Positions 1-7,586 of a stretch of 38,306 nucleotides of DNA are shown here, in pieces. A program made the translations under genes and the position numbers. A model generated the notes under the pieces. It saw nothing but the letters and a program-made list of their open reading frames with translations. It ran no database searches and was not told where the DNA came from. How positions within the stretch are numbered: position 1 is the stretch's first letter; each line of letters starts with the position of its first letter. The stretch is from Phycisphaerae bacterium (lineage in GTDB: Bacteria; Planctomycetota; Phycisphaerae; Phycisphaerales; SM1A02): the NCBI GenBank assembly GCA_002711415.1, contig PARI01000017.1:1-38306 (forward strand). Direction: 5' to 3'.

Positions 1-324
1 CACGATGTCCAGGTCAATGATCCCCAGATCGAGCACGCGGTCATCGAGTGGTCCAACGACTGCAATGGTGACGGCATCGTCGACTACGGCCAGATCATCA
101 GTGGAGAACTGGCTGATGTCGATGGTGACAACATCCTCGACTCATGTGAACAAGAGATCGGAGACCTGGACCTTAGTGGCATGATCGATGGGGCGGACAT
201 TGCGCTGCTGCTTGCCTACTGGGGCAACCCCAATGCGCCGGTTGGAGACCTCAACGGCGATGGAACCGTGAACGGCGTGGACCTGGCGATCCTCCTGGCC
301 AACTGGGGCGTCATCGTGTGGTGA
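1..324 (+). CDS. Secreted dockerin-tailed protein, 3' end only
   Basis: Open from the first base in frame 1 to a TGA at 322-324; the start lies off the window. The visible 107 residues begin with a calcium-binding-like Asn/Asp/Gly-rich stretch (NDCNGDGIVDYGQ, then DVDGDNILDSCE). They end with two dockerin-like repeats (GDLDLSGMIDGADIALLLAY and GDLNGDGTVNGVDLAILLAN). Each repeat carries the D-x-D/N-x-D/S-G loop plus the hydrophobic helix ending in a Trp-Gly pair. Such tails are common at the C-terminus of exported planctomycete proteins and probably serve cell-surface attachment or assembly; that role is inference. The catalytic or adhesive part, if any, is upstream and cannot be judged. The same kind of tail occurs inside the protease at 23782-25254. 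Confidence 0.8.
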   Translation, partial: HDVQVNDPQIEHAVIEWSNDCNGDGIVDYGQIISGELADVDGDNILDSCEQEIGDLDLSGMIDGADIALLLAYWGNPNAPVGDLNGDGTVNGVDLAILLANWGVIVW

Positions 325-372
325 GACGTGGACGGCCGCGGCCGGACCGTTGATCGGATGCAACTGCAATCC

Positions 373-400
373 CCCCCGCACCACCCGTGCGGGGGTTTTT
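373..400 (+). terminator. Intrinsic terminator
   Basis: A perfect 9-bp stem, CCCCCGCAC (373-381) with GTGCGGGGG (387-395), has a 5-base loop and is followed at once by five T (396-400). It lies 49 bases after the stop of the dockerin-tailed gene and separates it from the pyruvate dehydrogenase operon. Confidence 0.9.
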
Positions 401-440
401 CATGGGCCTGGAGGCGTGAAAACGCGATCGTAAACCCATG

Positions 441-449
441 TGCTACAAT
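441..449 (+). promoter_or_regulatory. Candidate extended -10 promoter of the pdh operon
   Basis: TGC followed by TACAAT (444-449) looks like an extended -10 element just after the terminator and about 140 bases before pdhA. No good -35 hexamer is visible 16-18 bases upstream. The same TACAAT/TACACT core recurs before several other genes in this window. Confidence 0.5.
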
Positions 450-457
450 GGCCGCGC

Positions 458-574
458 GTACCGGGACACGGATGAGCCCGGAAGTACCCGTCCTCGAGGA
501 ATACACACAATCGCCTGGGCCCACAGGGGGCACGAGGCGAGCGGTCGGGAAACCGACATCCCGGGCAGAAGCCC
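458..574 (+). promoter_or_regulatory. Hairpin-rich 5' leader of the pdh operon
   Basis: The stretch between the -10 box and pdhA folds by eye into several hairpins. GTA-CCGGG (458-465) pairs with CCCGG..TAC (477-487). CGCCT (512-516) pairs with AGGCG (535-539). GTCGG (544-548), loop GAAA, pairs with CCGAC (553-557). GGGC (563-566), loop AGAA, pairs with GCCC (571-574). The last hairpin ends two bases before the ribosome binding site (GGAAG, 577-581), so its folding could control pdhA translation. I do not recognise a named riboswitch class. Confidence 0.45.
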
Positions 575-587
575 ACGGAAGCAAGCC

Positions 588-1706
588 ATGCCGATCACGA
601 AAGCATTCACGACGGAGATCGACTACGTCTCGATCCTCGACGAACACGGCAACTTCGATGCCCAGCTGGGGTCCGACCTGATCAGCAATGACGAGCTGGT
701 CCAGCTGTACGAGCAGATGCTCACCAGCCGTCGCTTTGACGAGGTGGCCTTCAAGCTCCAGCGATCCGGCCGGATGGGCACCTATCCACAGAACATGGGC
801 CAGGAGGCCACGTCGCTGGGGGCGGCCTTCGCCCTGGAGCCCCACGACTGGCTGGTCCCCTGCTACCGGGAGAACACGGGGCTGTTCCACCGCGGACTCC
901 CGATGGAGTACATCCTTCTTCACTGGATGGGTGACGAGCGGGGCAACCAGATCCCGCGGGAGCTCTTCATGACCCCGCTTGCGATCCCCATCGGGACCCA
1001 GATGCTCCACGCGACCGGCCTGGCCTGGGCGAGCAAGTACCGCGGCGAATCCAACATCGCGTGCACCTTCTTCGGTGATGGAGCCACCAGCGAGGGTGAT
1101 TTCCACGAGGCGATGAACTTCGCCGCCAACCTGGACATCCCCGTGATCTTCTTCTGCCAGAACAACCACTGGGCGATCTCGGTCCCCGGCCACATCCAGT
1201 GCTCGGCCCCGACCGTCGCCCAGCGAGGCGTCGCCTACGGGATGGACTGCGTGCAGTGCGACGGCAACGACATCTTCGCGGTGACCAAGGTCGTCAAGGA
1301 CGCCGCCCAGCGTGCTCGCGACAACAACCGACCGACGTTCATCGAGGCGGTGACCTACCGACTCGGTGACCACACCACGGCCGACGATGCCCGTCGATAC
1401 CGCGACGAGGAGGAGGTCGAGATGTGGAAGACGCGTGATCCGATGATCCGGATGCGCGATCACCTGAAGTCGCTGAACCTGTGGAACGACAGCAAGGAGG
1501 CCGCCGCGACCGAGAAGGCCGAGACGCTGGTCGCCGAGGCGGTCAAGCGGGCCGAGGAGATCGCCGAGCAGCCGGTCAGCGAGATCTTCGACAGCATGTA
1601 CAACACGATCGATGACCCGGAAATGATCCGGCAGAGACAGACGATGCGGACAAGCTCGATCGGACAGGACCCGACGCAGGTGGAATCGACCGAACAGGTC
1701 AACTGA
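588..1706 (+). CDS. pdhA: Pyruvate dehydrogenase E1 component, alpha subunit
   Basis: A 372-residue thiamine-diphosphate enzyme subunit that decarboxylates pyruvate (or a related 2-oxo acid) and passes the acetyl group to lipoyl-E2. The ThDP/Mg motif is clear: GDGATSEGDFHEAMNFAANL followed by DIPVIFFCQNN, the family's GDG...NN pattern. The substrate-channel region TYPQNMGQEATSLG and the phosphorylation-loop-like TYRLGDHTTADDARRYR are also typical. I chose ATG 588 because GGAAG sits six bases upstream and family homology starts there; an in-frame ATG at 438 would read through the promoter and structured leader. It is followed by E1 beta after 41 bases and E2 after that. Branched-chain 2-oxo acid dehydrogenase is the main alternative; similarity to the Bacillus-type PdhA and the absence of other BCKDH genes favour pyruvate. 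Confidence 0.93.
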   Translation: MPITKAFTTEIDYVSILDEHGNFDAQLGSDLISNDELVQLYEQMLTSRRFDEVAFKLQRSGRMGTYPQNMGQEATSLGAAFALEPHDWLVPCYRENTGLFHRGLPMEYILLHWMGDERGNQIPRELFMTPLAIPIGTQMLHATGLAWASKYRGESNIACTFFGDGATSEGDFHEAMNFAANLDIPVIFFCQNNHWAISVPGHIQCSAPTVAQRGVAYGMDCVQCDGNDIFAVTKVVKDAAQRARDNNRPTFIEAVTYRLGDHTTADDARRYRDEEEVEMWKTRDPMIRMRDHLKSLNLWNDSKEAAATEKAETLVAEAVKRAEEIAEQPVSEIFDSMYNTIDDPEMIRQRQTMRTSSIGQDPTQVESTEQVN

Positions 1707-1747
1707 GACCGGACCAGGAATCATCGGCCCAAGCTGGAATACACGAC

Positions 1748-2716
1748 ATGGCAAACCTCACGCTCGTACAGGCAATCAACCTCGCACTCGTCCAGGAAAT
1801 GGAGAAGGATGATCGCGTGATCATCCTCGGCGAGGACGTCGGACTCAATGGCGGCGTCTTCAGGGTCACCGAGGGACTGCACAAGAGATTCGGTGGCGAC
1901 AGGGTCGTCGACAGCCCGCTCGCCGAAAGCGGGATCATCGGGACCTCGGTCGGCCTGGCGATGGCGGGACTCCGCCCGGTGCCGGAGATCCAGTTCGAGG
2001 GCTTCCTCGGACCGGCCTACGACCAGATCTGCACCCACGCGGCTCGCATGAGGACCAGGACCAGGGGCGCCCTGACCGTCCCGATGACCATCCGCGTTCC
2101 GGTCGGAGGCGGGATCCACGCACCTGAACTGCACAGCGATTCACCCGAGTCGATCTACACGCACACGCCGGGACTCAAGGTCGTGATGCCCGCATCGCCG
2201 TACGACGCCAAGGGTCTCCTGATCTCGGCGATCCGCGATCCGGACCCGGTGATCTACTTCGAGCCGAAGCGGATCTACCGCGCGTTCCGCGAGGAGGTCC
2301 CCGAGGACGAGTACACCATCCCGATCGGCAAGGCACGAGTCGTCGCCGAGGGCGAGGAGATGACCGTCATCAGCTGGGGCGCCAGCGTCGTCCAGTGCAT
2401 GAGCGCGATCGAGAAGTCCGACCGATCGATCGAGCTGATCGACCTGAGGACGATCTCCCCCATCGACATGGAGACGATCGAGACAAGCGTCAAGAAGACC
2501 GGTCGTGTCGTGATCGTCCACGAGGCGCCCAAGACCTGCGGGGTCGGCGCCGAGCTCTCCGCACGGATCATGGAACACTGCTTCCTCTACCTTGAGGCAC
2601 CGGTCCAGAGGGTCACTGGCTTCGACACCATCATGCCCTACTACAAGCTGGAACTGGAGTATCTTCCCGATACCGAACGCATCTCCAAGGCGATCGACGA
2701 AGTCGCCGTCTACTGA
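1748..2716 (+). CDS. pdhB: Pyruvate dehydrogenase E1 component, beta subunit
   Basis: A 322-residue partner of the alpha subunit; the alpha2beta2 E1 heterotetramer forms the ThDP active site. Typical features are the N-terminal LVQAINLALVQEMEKDDRV, the glutamate-containing ILGEDVGLNGGVFRVT segment that contacts ThDP, the PVGGGIHAPELHSDSPES region with the conserved His, and the C-terminal transketolase domain (SIELIDLRTISPIDMETI, RVVIVHEAPKTCGVGAELSA). Length matches the family. It starts 41 bases after pdhA and ends 11 bases before pdhC, so the three genes form one operon. Confidence 0.94.
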   Translation: MANLTLVQAINLALVQEMEKDDRVIILGEDVGLNGGVFRVTEGLHKRFGGDRVVDSPLAESGIIGTSVGLAMAGLRPVPEIQFEGFLGPAYDQICTHAARMRTRTRGALTVPMTIRVPVGGGIHAPELHSDSPESIYTHTPGLKVVMPASPYDAKGLLISAIRDPDPVIYFEPKRIYRAFREEVPEDEYTIPIGKARVVAEGEEMTVISWGASVVQCMSAIEKSDRSIELIDLRTISPIDMETIETSVKKTGRVVIVHEAPKTCGVGAELSARIMEHCFLYLEAPVQRVTGFDTIMPYYKLELEYLPDTERISKAIDEVAVY

Positions 2717-2727
2717 AGGTCCCCACC

Positions 2728-4173
2728 ATGGCCACCAAGCAGCCCGATGACAAGAGCCACTTCATACTTCCAGACCTTGGAGAAGGTGTACACGAGGCCG
2801 AACTGATCAAGTGGCGGGTCCAGCCCGGAGAAGTGGTCCAGGAACACCAGACGATCGCGGAGATGGAGACCGACAAGGCGCTGGTCGAGGTCCCCTCCCC
2901 GTGGACGGGCACGATCGGCGAACTTCGAGGCAACCCCGGCGACATCATCAATGTCGGGAACATCCTCGTGACCTACGTCGTGGATGGAGCGGCCCCCCCG
3001 GCCGAGACCCCCGAGGCACAGCCGGCCAAGGCCGAGGCTTCCGCGGCGGAATCCGGGGCCGATGATGGCGATGCCGGAACGGTCGTCGGCACCGTCAGTG
3101 GCGAACTCTCGGTCTCCGAGAGGTTCACGCGACGGGAATCTGAGAACACCGACAACGGCACCAGCAACGGCCGATCCCTGGCGACTCCCGCGGTCCGCCG
3201 GATCGCCCGTGAACTGAAGGTCGACATCAACACGGTCAGTGGAACCGGTCGTGGCGGACGCGTGACCGCATCGGACGTGCACGCGGCCTCGACGGGATCC
3301 CCGATGATGGAGTTCGCTCCACAGATCGTCCAGGTCCCCGCGCAGCTGCCGCAGGTCGATACCGATGGCGTGTCCGAGCGGATCCCCTTCATCGGCGTCA
3401 GGCGGAAGATCGCCCAGGCGCTGGACCACTCCGTCAAGACCGCCGTGCACTTCACCGTCGTGGAGGAGGCCGACGTCACCGAGCTGGAGAAGAAGCGAGC
3501 GGAGTACGCGGGGGTCCTCGGAAGGAAGATCTCGATCCTGCCGTTCGTCATGACCGCCGTCTGCCGGGCGCTGAGGAAGCACCCGACGCTCAATGCCAAC
3601 GTCGATGACGCCAACAGCGAGATCCTCCTCAAGGGGGTGGTCAACCTGGGCTGCGCCGTGGACACGGACCACGGCCTGATGGTCCCGGTCATCCCCAATG
3701 CGGACCAGCTGACCCTGACCGATCTGGCCGCCCAGGTCGCCGAGGTCGCCGCCGGCTGCAAGGATCGAACCATCGACCGGGAGAAGCTGTCCGGTGGAAC
3801 CTTCACGATCAGCAACGTCGGTTCCTACGGAGGCATGTTCGCCACGCCGATCATCAACTACCCGGAAGTGGCCATCCTCGCCGCGGGCAGGACCAAGGAA
3901 CGGGTCCTGGCACGAAACGGGATGTTCTATGCCGGGAGCATCATGCCCCTGAGCCTCTCGTGCGACCACAGGGTCGTCGATGGCGCCGAGGGGTCCAGGT
4001 TCCTCAACACGGTGGTCCAGCTGCTGGAAAACCCGTCACAGATGCTCGGGTGGCCGGTTCGTGGGGTTTTCCGGGGGAAGCGGCTACACTACAAGGCTCG
4101 AATGACTGAATCCGGGCACAGGCCAGGCGGCCCGATCGATGGATCATGCCCGCCAGGGAAGACAAGGATATGA
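2728..4173 (+). CDS. pdhC: Dihydrolipoamide acetyltransferase (PDH E2)
   Basis: The 481-residue core of the pyruvate dehydrogenase complex, transferring acetyl groups from lipoyl-lysine to CoA. Domain order: one lipoyl domain (about 12-87) with the lipoylated Lys50 in METDKALVEV; an Ala/Pro/Glu-rich linker; a peripheral-subunit-binding domain (about 150-187, ATPAVRRIARELKVD); and the acyltransferase domain (about 217-450) with the catalytic DHRVVDG at 413-419. The protein continues about 30 residues past the usual end (after ENPSQML) with a basic, Gly/Pro-rich tail that looks like translated intergenic DNA and covers a promoter-like TACACT. Its TGA overlaps the ATG of the next gene (ATGA, 4170-4173). 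No E3 (lipoamide dehydrogenase) gene is in the window, so E3 must be encoded elsewhere. Confidence 0.93.
   Translation: MATKQPDDKSHFILPDLGEGVHEAELIKWRVQPGEVVQEHQTIAEMETDKALVEVPSPWTGTIGELRGNPGDIINVGNILVTYVVDGAAPPAETPEAQPAKAEASAAESGADDGDAGTVVGTVSGELSVSERFTRRESENTDNGTSNGRSLATPAVRRIARELKVDINTVSGTGRGGRVTASDVHAASTGSPMMEFAPQIVQVPAQLPQVDTDGVSERIPFIGVRRKIAQALDHSVKTAVHFTVVEEADVTELEKKRAEYAGVLGRKISILPFVMTAVCRALRKHPTLNANVDDANSEILLKGVVNLGCAVDTDHGLMVPVIPNADQLTLTDLAAQVAEVAAGCKDRTIDREKLSGGTFTISNVGSYGGMFATPIINYPEVAILAAGRTKERVLARNGMFYAGSIMPLSLSCDHRVVDGAEGSRFLNTVVQLLENPSQMLGWPVRGVFRGKRLHYKARMTESGHRPGGPIDGSCPPGKTRI
4085..4090 (+). promoter_or_regulatory. Possible internal promoter (-10 TACACT)
   Basis: TACACT lies 80 bases before the dehydrogenase start, inside the atypical 3' tail of the E2 gene. 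It matches -10-like cores before other genes here. No convincing -35 is seen. It could give the dehydrogenase its own transcription in addition to read-through from the pdh operon. Confidence 0.35.
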
Positions 4174-5525
4174 CACAGATGAGTTCTGACACCGCAACGC
4201 GATCCCAGCATGCGCAGGAATTGATGGGCAAGATCGAGCAACGAACCGCCGTCGTCGGCATCGTCGGGCTCGGTTACGTCGGTCTTCCCCTGGCTCGCGC
4301 GGTCATGGATGCGGGCTACCCGGTGCTCGGGTACGACACCGATGGCGAGAAGATCGATGCCCTGGACCAGGGCCGATGCTACATCGAGCACCTCGGCGAC
4401 GAGTTCTTCAACGAGCTGAGGACGAGCGAGGCGTTCAGCGCCTCGTCGGATCCACAGTCGCTCGCCGGGGCGGACCTCGTCCTGCTGTGCGTGCCGACCC
4501 CGCTGGGTTCGCACAACGAGCCGGATCTTGGATACGTGCTGGACTCGACGAGAATGGTCTCGAAGATCCTTCGCCCCGGACAGCTCGTCGTGCTGGAAAG
4601 CACCACCTACCCCGGCACGACGAGGCAGGAGATGATGCCATTGCTCCTGGAAGGCGGGCTGGAATGCGGCAAGGACTTCTTCCTGGCCTACAGCCCCGAG
4701 CGTGAGGATCCGGGTTCACCGGGCCGAAGCGCCGCCGTCATCCCCAAGCTCGTCGGTGGCGTCGACGAGACCAGCGGTGACCTGGCGTTCCAGTTCTACT
4801 CCAACGCCGTGGCCAGCGTGCACAAGGTCTCGACGGCCGAGGTCGCCGAGAGCGCCAAGCTGCTTGAGAACATCTACAGGGCGGTGAACATCGCCCTGGT
4901 CAACGAGATGAAGACCGTCCTGACCGACATGGACGTGGACATCTGGGAGGTCATCGACGCGGCCGCGACCAAGCCCTTCGGGTTCCAGGCGTTCTACCCC
5001 GGCCCGGGCCTGGGCGGGCACTGCATCCCGATCGATCCGTTCTACCTGAGCTGGAAGGCCAAGGAGATCGGTCGACACACCCACTTCATCGAACTGGCCG
5101 GCGAGATCAACACGAGCATGCCGCTGTACGTGATCGATCGACTCGCCGAGGCGCTGAACACCCAGTCCAAGCCGATCAGGGGTTCGCGTGTCCTCGTCAT
5201 GGGAATCGCCTACAAGCCGAACGTCGATGACGCCAGGGAGAGCCCCGCGGCCGAGATCATGGACCTGCTCGCCGAGCGCGGTGCGATCATCGAGTACCAC
5301 GATCCGCACCTGCCGACCTTCCCGAGGATGCGCAACTACGATCTCGACATGAAGTCGGTCCGCCTGGATGAGAACACGGTCAAGTCGACCGATGTCGTGC
5401 TGATCGTGACCGACCATGATGCCGTGGACTACGACCTGATCGGCGAGCACGCCTCGTTGATCGTCGATACGCGGAACGCCATGTCACGGGCCGCCTCGAT
5501 CAGGGGTACGCTCGTCAAGGCCTGA
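4170..5525 (+). CDS. wbpA: UDP-N-acetylglucosamine 6-dehydrogenase (WbpA type)
   Basis: A 451-residue NAD-dependent UDP-sugar dehydrogenase that oxidises the C6 hydroxyl of a UDP-hexose to a carboxylate, feeding polysaccharide or O-antigen synthesis. Visible features are the Rossmann motif GLGYVGLP (33-40), the catalytic Cys285 in GLGGHCIPIDPFYLSWKA, and the C-terminal domain with VLVMGIAYKPNVDDARESP. The catalytic loop followed by HTHFIELAGEIN and the late YDLI motif resemble Pseudomonas WbpA more than UDP-glucose dehydrogenase, so UDP-GlcNAc is the more likely substrate. Start ATG 4170 overlaps the E2 stop by four bases; ATG 4146 and ATG 4179 are alternatives. AAGGA lies just upstream. Coupling to the pdh operon has no obvious metabolic reason. 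Confidence 0.85.
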   Translation: MTQMSSDTATRSQHAQELMGKIEQRTAVVGIVGLGYVGLPLARAVMDAGYPVLGYDTDGEKIDALDQGRCYIEHLGDEFFNELRTSEAFSASSDPQSLAGADLVLLCVPTPLGSHNEPDLGYVLDSTRMVSKILRPGQLVVLESTTYPGTTRQEMMPLLLEGGLECGKDFFLAYSPEREDPGSPGRSAAVIPKLVGGVDETSGDLAFQFYSNAVASVHKVSTAEVAESAKLLENIYRAVNIALVNEMKTVLTDMDVDIWEVIDAAATKPFGFQAFYPGPGLGGHCIPIDPFYLSWKAKEIGRHTHFIELAGEINTSMPLYVIDRLAEALNTQSKPIRGSRVLVMGIAYKPNVDDARESPAAEIMDLLAERGAIIEYHDPHLPTFPRMRNYDLDMKSVRLDENTVKSTDVVLIVTDHDAVDYDLIGEHASLIVDTRNAMSRAASIRGTLVKA

Positions 5526-5539
5526 CAGGAGACACCGGA

Positions 5540-5755
5540 ATGAAGCTCGTCCCCGGACTGCTCGTGATCACATGCTGCTGCATGACCATGATCGGATGCG
5601 ATGAACAATCCCGGCAGGAACTGCACGAGGCCGGACAGCACCTCGACGCCGCTGCCGAGAACACCAAGGCCGCCGCGCGGGAGTCCGCCGACCAGGCGCG
5701 AGACGCGACCGCCGATGCGCTTGAGAAGGCCTCGAAGAAGCTGAAGGAGCAGTGA
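5540..5755 (+). CDS. Small lipoprotein with amphipathic Ala-rich helix
   Basis: A 71-residue protein. Its signal peptide ends in a lipobox-like MIGC (Cys20), after which a charged, alanine-rich segment runs to the end with A/E/K/R spacing typical of one long amphipathic helix. It should be processed by Lgt (encoded at 22680-23714) and anchored to a membrane. AGGAGA (5527-5532) gives a good ribosome binding site. It lies 14 bases after the dehydrogenase stop and two bases before the next chosen start. No specific function can be assigned; small helical lipoproteins of this look are often envelope-associated. Confidence 0.75.
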   Translation: MKLVPGLLVITCCCMTMIGCDEQSRQELHEAGQHLDAAAENTKAAARESADQARDATADALEKASKKLKEQ

Positions 5756-5757
5756 CC

Positions 5758-6624
5758 GTGGGCCGACCCTGGAACTGGCGTCTGCTTCGAGCGGGTCACT
5801 TCATGCTCGATGGCGGAAGCATGTTCGGCGTGATCCCCAGGACCCTGTGGTCCAGGATGGTGGAGCCGGACGAGATGAATCGATACCGCATGCAGACCAA
5901 CTGCCTCCTGCTCGAACGGGACGGCACCCGCGTGCTGGTGGAGTCGGGTTTCGGTGACAAGTGGACGCCGCGCGAACGGGAGATCTACTGCTTCCAGGAT
6001 CGGACGGTCAGGGACGCCCTGGCCGAGATCGACGTCGATCCCGCTTCCATCGACCACGTCTTCCTCTCTCACATGCACTTCGATCATGCCGGGGGAACGA
6101 CCCATGCCGAAGATGGTGGTGATGTCGTCCCGAGCTTCCCCAACGCGAGGATCCACGTCCAGGATCGCGAGTGGCAGGACGCCCGTGACAACCGGACGAC
6201 GATGTCGGGCACGTTCCGACCGGAGAACATGGATCCGATCAGTGACCAGCTGGTCCTGGCCGACGGCGAATGCGAACCAGTCCAGGGCATCCGGGTGATG
6301 CCGGTCCCCGGACACACGTGGGGCCAGCAGGCGATCCTCTTCGAGGACTCGGATGGAACACTCTGCTTCCCGGGCGACCTGGTCCCGGACGTCCACCACT
6401 TCCACCCCTCGGCGAGCATGGGCTTCGACATGCTTCCATGGGACAACATGGTGACCAAGAAGGCCCTCTTCAAGCAGGCGATGGATGGTGACTGGAGACT
6501 GGTCCTGGCCCATGAAATGGGTCCGGCGGTGGTCACCGTCCAGGCCGATCCGGATCATCCGGGCAGGTGCCTGCCCGTCGCGTGGCAGCCCGCCGGGGAC
6601 GGGTCGGCGACGTGCGATGGCTGA
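5758..6624 (+). CDS. Metallo-beta-lactamase-fold hydrolase
   Basis: A 288-residue protein with the metal-binding HMHFDH motif (His105, His107, Asp109, His110), a second His in PVPGHTWGQQ, a bridging Asp in FPGDLVPD and a late His in LAHEMG. These positions define the dinuclear-zinc metallo-beta-lactamase fold. The layout (SHMHFDHAGG, then PGHTWG) resembles the lactonase/YtnP-like and general MBL hydrolases, not beta-lactamases that destroy antibiotics; the substrate is unknown. GTG 5758 was chosen because AAGGAG (5744-5749) sits eight bases upstream. GTG 5752, overlapping the lipoprotein stop, is in frame but only two bases from that site. It has no signal peptide, so it is probably cytoplasmic. 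Confidence 0.85.
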   Translation: MGRPWNWRLLRAGHFMLDGGSMFGVIPRTLWSRMVEPDEMNRYRMQTNCLLLERDGTRVLVESGFGDKWTPREREIYCFQDRTVRDALAEIDVDPASIDHVFLSHMHFDHAGGTTHAEDGGDVVPSFPNARIHVQDREWQDARDNRTTMSGTFRPENMDPISDQLVLADGECEPVQGIRVMPVPGHTWGQQAILFEDSDGTLCFPGDLVPDVHHFHPSASMGFDMLPWDNMVTKKALFKQAMDGDWRLVLAHEMGPAVVTVQADPDHPGRCLPVAWQPAGDGSATCDG

Positions 6625-6634
6625 AAACCGCGTA

Positions 6635-6640
6635 TACACT
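6635..6640 (+). promoter_or_regulatory. Candidate promoter (-10 TATACACT)
   Basis: TATACACT (6633-6640) lies 10-17 bases after the MBL gene stop and 50 bases before the small membrane protein start. It fits the -10 pattern seen elsewhere in the window. The -35 region is not recognisable. Confidence 0.4.
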
Positions 6641-6689
6641 TCACGATCGCACGGAAATGTGCGAGGATGAGACCAAGGAGCTCGCAGAG

Positions 6690-6896
6690 ATGATCAACAG
6701 GAAGACACTGATCGGGTTGGCGTGGATGGTCGCGGTCGCATTGCCGACCGTCACGCTTCATGCACAGGAAGCCCCGCCACAGCCCCAGCTCAACACGGTC
6801 CCGTCGCCGCTGGCCGGCTACGGCCTGATGTTCGTGCTGGCCATACTGGTCGTCGCGATCAGTCTCTATCCATCCAAGCGCAGTCACACCGACTGA
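6690..6896 (+). CDS. Small exported membrane protein, function unknown
   Basis: 68 residues: an N-terminal signal peptide (KTLIGLAWMVAVALPTVTLH, likely cleavage after AQ), a short Pro/Gln-rich spacer, and one hydrophobic segment (YGLMFVLAILVVAISLYPS) followed by a basic end. ATG 6690 has AAGGAG nine bases upstream; an earlier in-frame ATG (6567) would overlap the MBL gene and read through the promoter. It is first in a run of small membrane-protein genes before deoC. I do not recognise the family. Confidence 0.7.
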   Translation: MINRKTLIGLAWMVAVALPTVTLHAQEAPPQPQLNTVPSPLAGYGLMFVLAILVVAISLYPSKRSHTD

Positions 6897-6919
6897 GCTG
6901 AACCAGGAAAGGACATGCC

Positions 6920-7219
6920 ATGAACCAGGACCAGGTCCGCAAATCCAGGGCCCTGCCCGGGCTGATCGTGCTCAACGCGGCACTGCTGCTCGTGCTTGCC
7001 GCCATGACGTTCTCGCCGGGACTGTTCGCCCAGTCGACGTCCAGGGGCGAGTACATCTGCGTCTCGGGGAACATCCAGGGGTCGAACATCCCCGTGACAT
7101 GGATCCTCAACCAGTCGACGCAGGAGCTGGTCGCCATGAGCTACGACAAGCAGAAGCGGCAGTTCACCGGACTCGGATACAGAAGCCTGAACACCGATGC
7201 ACAGACCGGTGCACGATGA
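6920..7219 (+). CDS. Single-pass membrane protein, small tandem pair member 1
   Basis: 99 residues: a basic N-terminus, one hydrophobic segment (about 12-37), then a roughly 60-residue beta-rich domain outside the membrane (GEYICVSGNIQGSN, then VTWILNQSTQELVAMSYD). AGGAAAGGA lies seven bases before ATG 6920. The soluble part looks distantly like the next protein: both have a hydrophobic strand, an N-x-x-T/S turn, and a second strand ending Y-D followed by basic residues. I recall similar short pairs as hypothetical proteins in Phycisphaerae, but no function is known to me. Confidence 0.7.
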   Translation: MNQDQVRKSRALPGLIVLNAALLLVLAAMTFSPGLFAQSTSRGEYICVSGNIQGSNIPVTWILNQSTQELVAMSYDKQKRQFTGLGYRSLNTDAQTGAR

Positions 7220-7233
7220 GAACGGAGGAACCA

Positions 7234-7566
7234 ATGAACAGGACAACCACCAGCGTCAACATCACGCCGTCGGCCCTGTGGGCCTCGGCCTTCGTCATCC
7301 TGGCCCTGATCGTCCTCCAGGCAGGACGCATGCAGCCCACGATGGCGACCGCCGACAACGTCGTCGCCGGTGAGCTCGGCTTCACGCTGATGACCGCCCC
7401 GAGCGGATTCGGTTCCAAGGAGCGTCCCAACGAGCTTCTGTACGTGATCGACAACCACACCGAGGTCCTCTACATCTACGACATCGAGAACTACAGCAAG
7501 AAGCGGATCGACTTCATGTACTCGACCAGCCTGCCGAACCTGTTCAGGGTCGCCAGGAGCGGCTGA
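7234..7566 (+). CDS. Single-pass membrane protein, small tandem pair member 2
   Basis: 110 residues with one N-terminal hydrophobic segment (ALWASAFVILALIVLQAG) and a soluble domain (ELLYVIDNHTEVLYIYDIEN) resembling the preceding protein. ATG 7234 has GGAGG (7224-7228) five bases upstream. ATG 7216 overlaps the previous stop as ATGA and is an alternative giving six more residues. It lies 20 bases before deoC, so the four genes from 6690 to 8510 may be co-transcribed. Function unknown. Confidence 0.7.
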   Translation: MNRTTTSVNITPSALWASAFVILALIVLQAGRMQPTMATADNVVAGELGFTLMTAPSGFGSKERPNELLYVIDNHTEVLYIYDIENYSKKRIDFMYSTSLPNLFRVARSG

Positions 7567-7586
7567 GGGGTACGGACGGACCGCCC

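Noticed and set aside
438-587. N-terminal extension of pdhA from ATG 438
   Set aside because: The 50 extra residues overlap a -10 element and hairpins and do not look like protein; ATG 588 has a ribosome binding site.
216-1754. 512-residue open frame on the - strand opposite pdhA
   Set aside because: Shadow of a GC-rich coding strand: no domain signature, and the opposite strand has clear E1 alpha motifs, a ribosome binding site and a terminator and promoter upstream.
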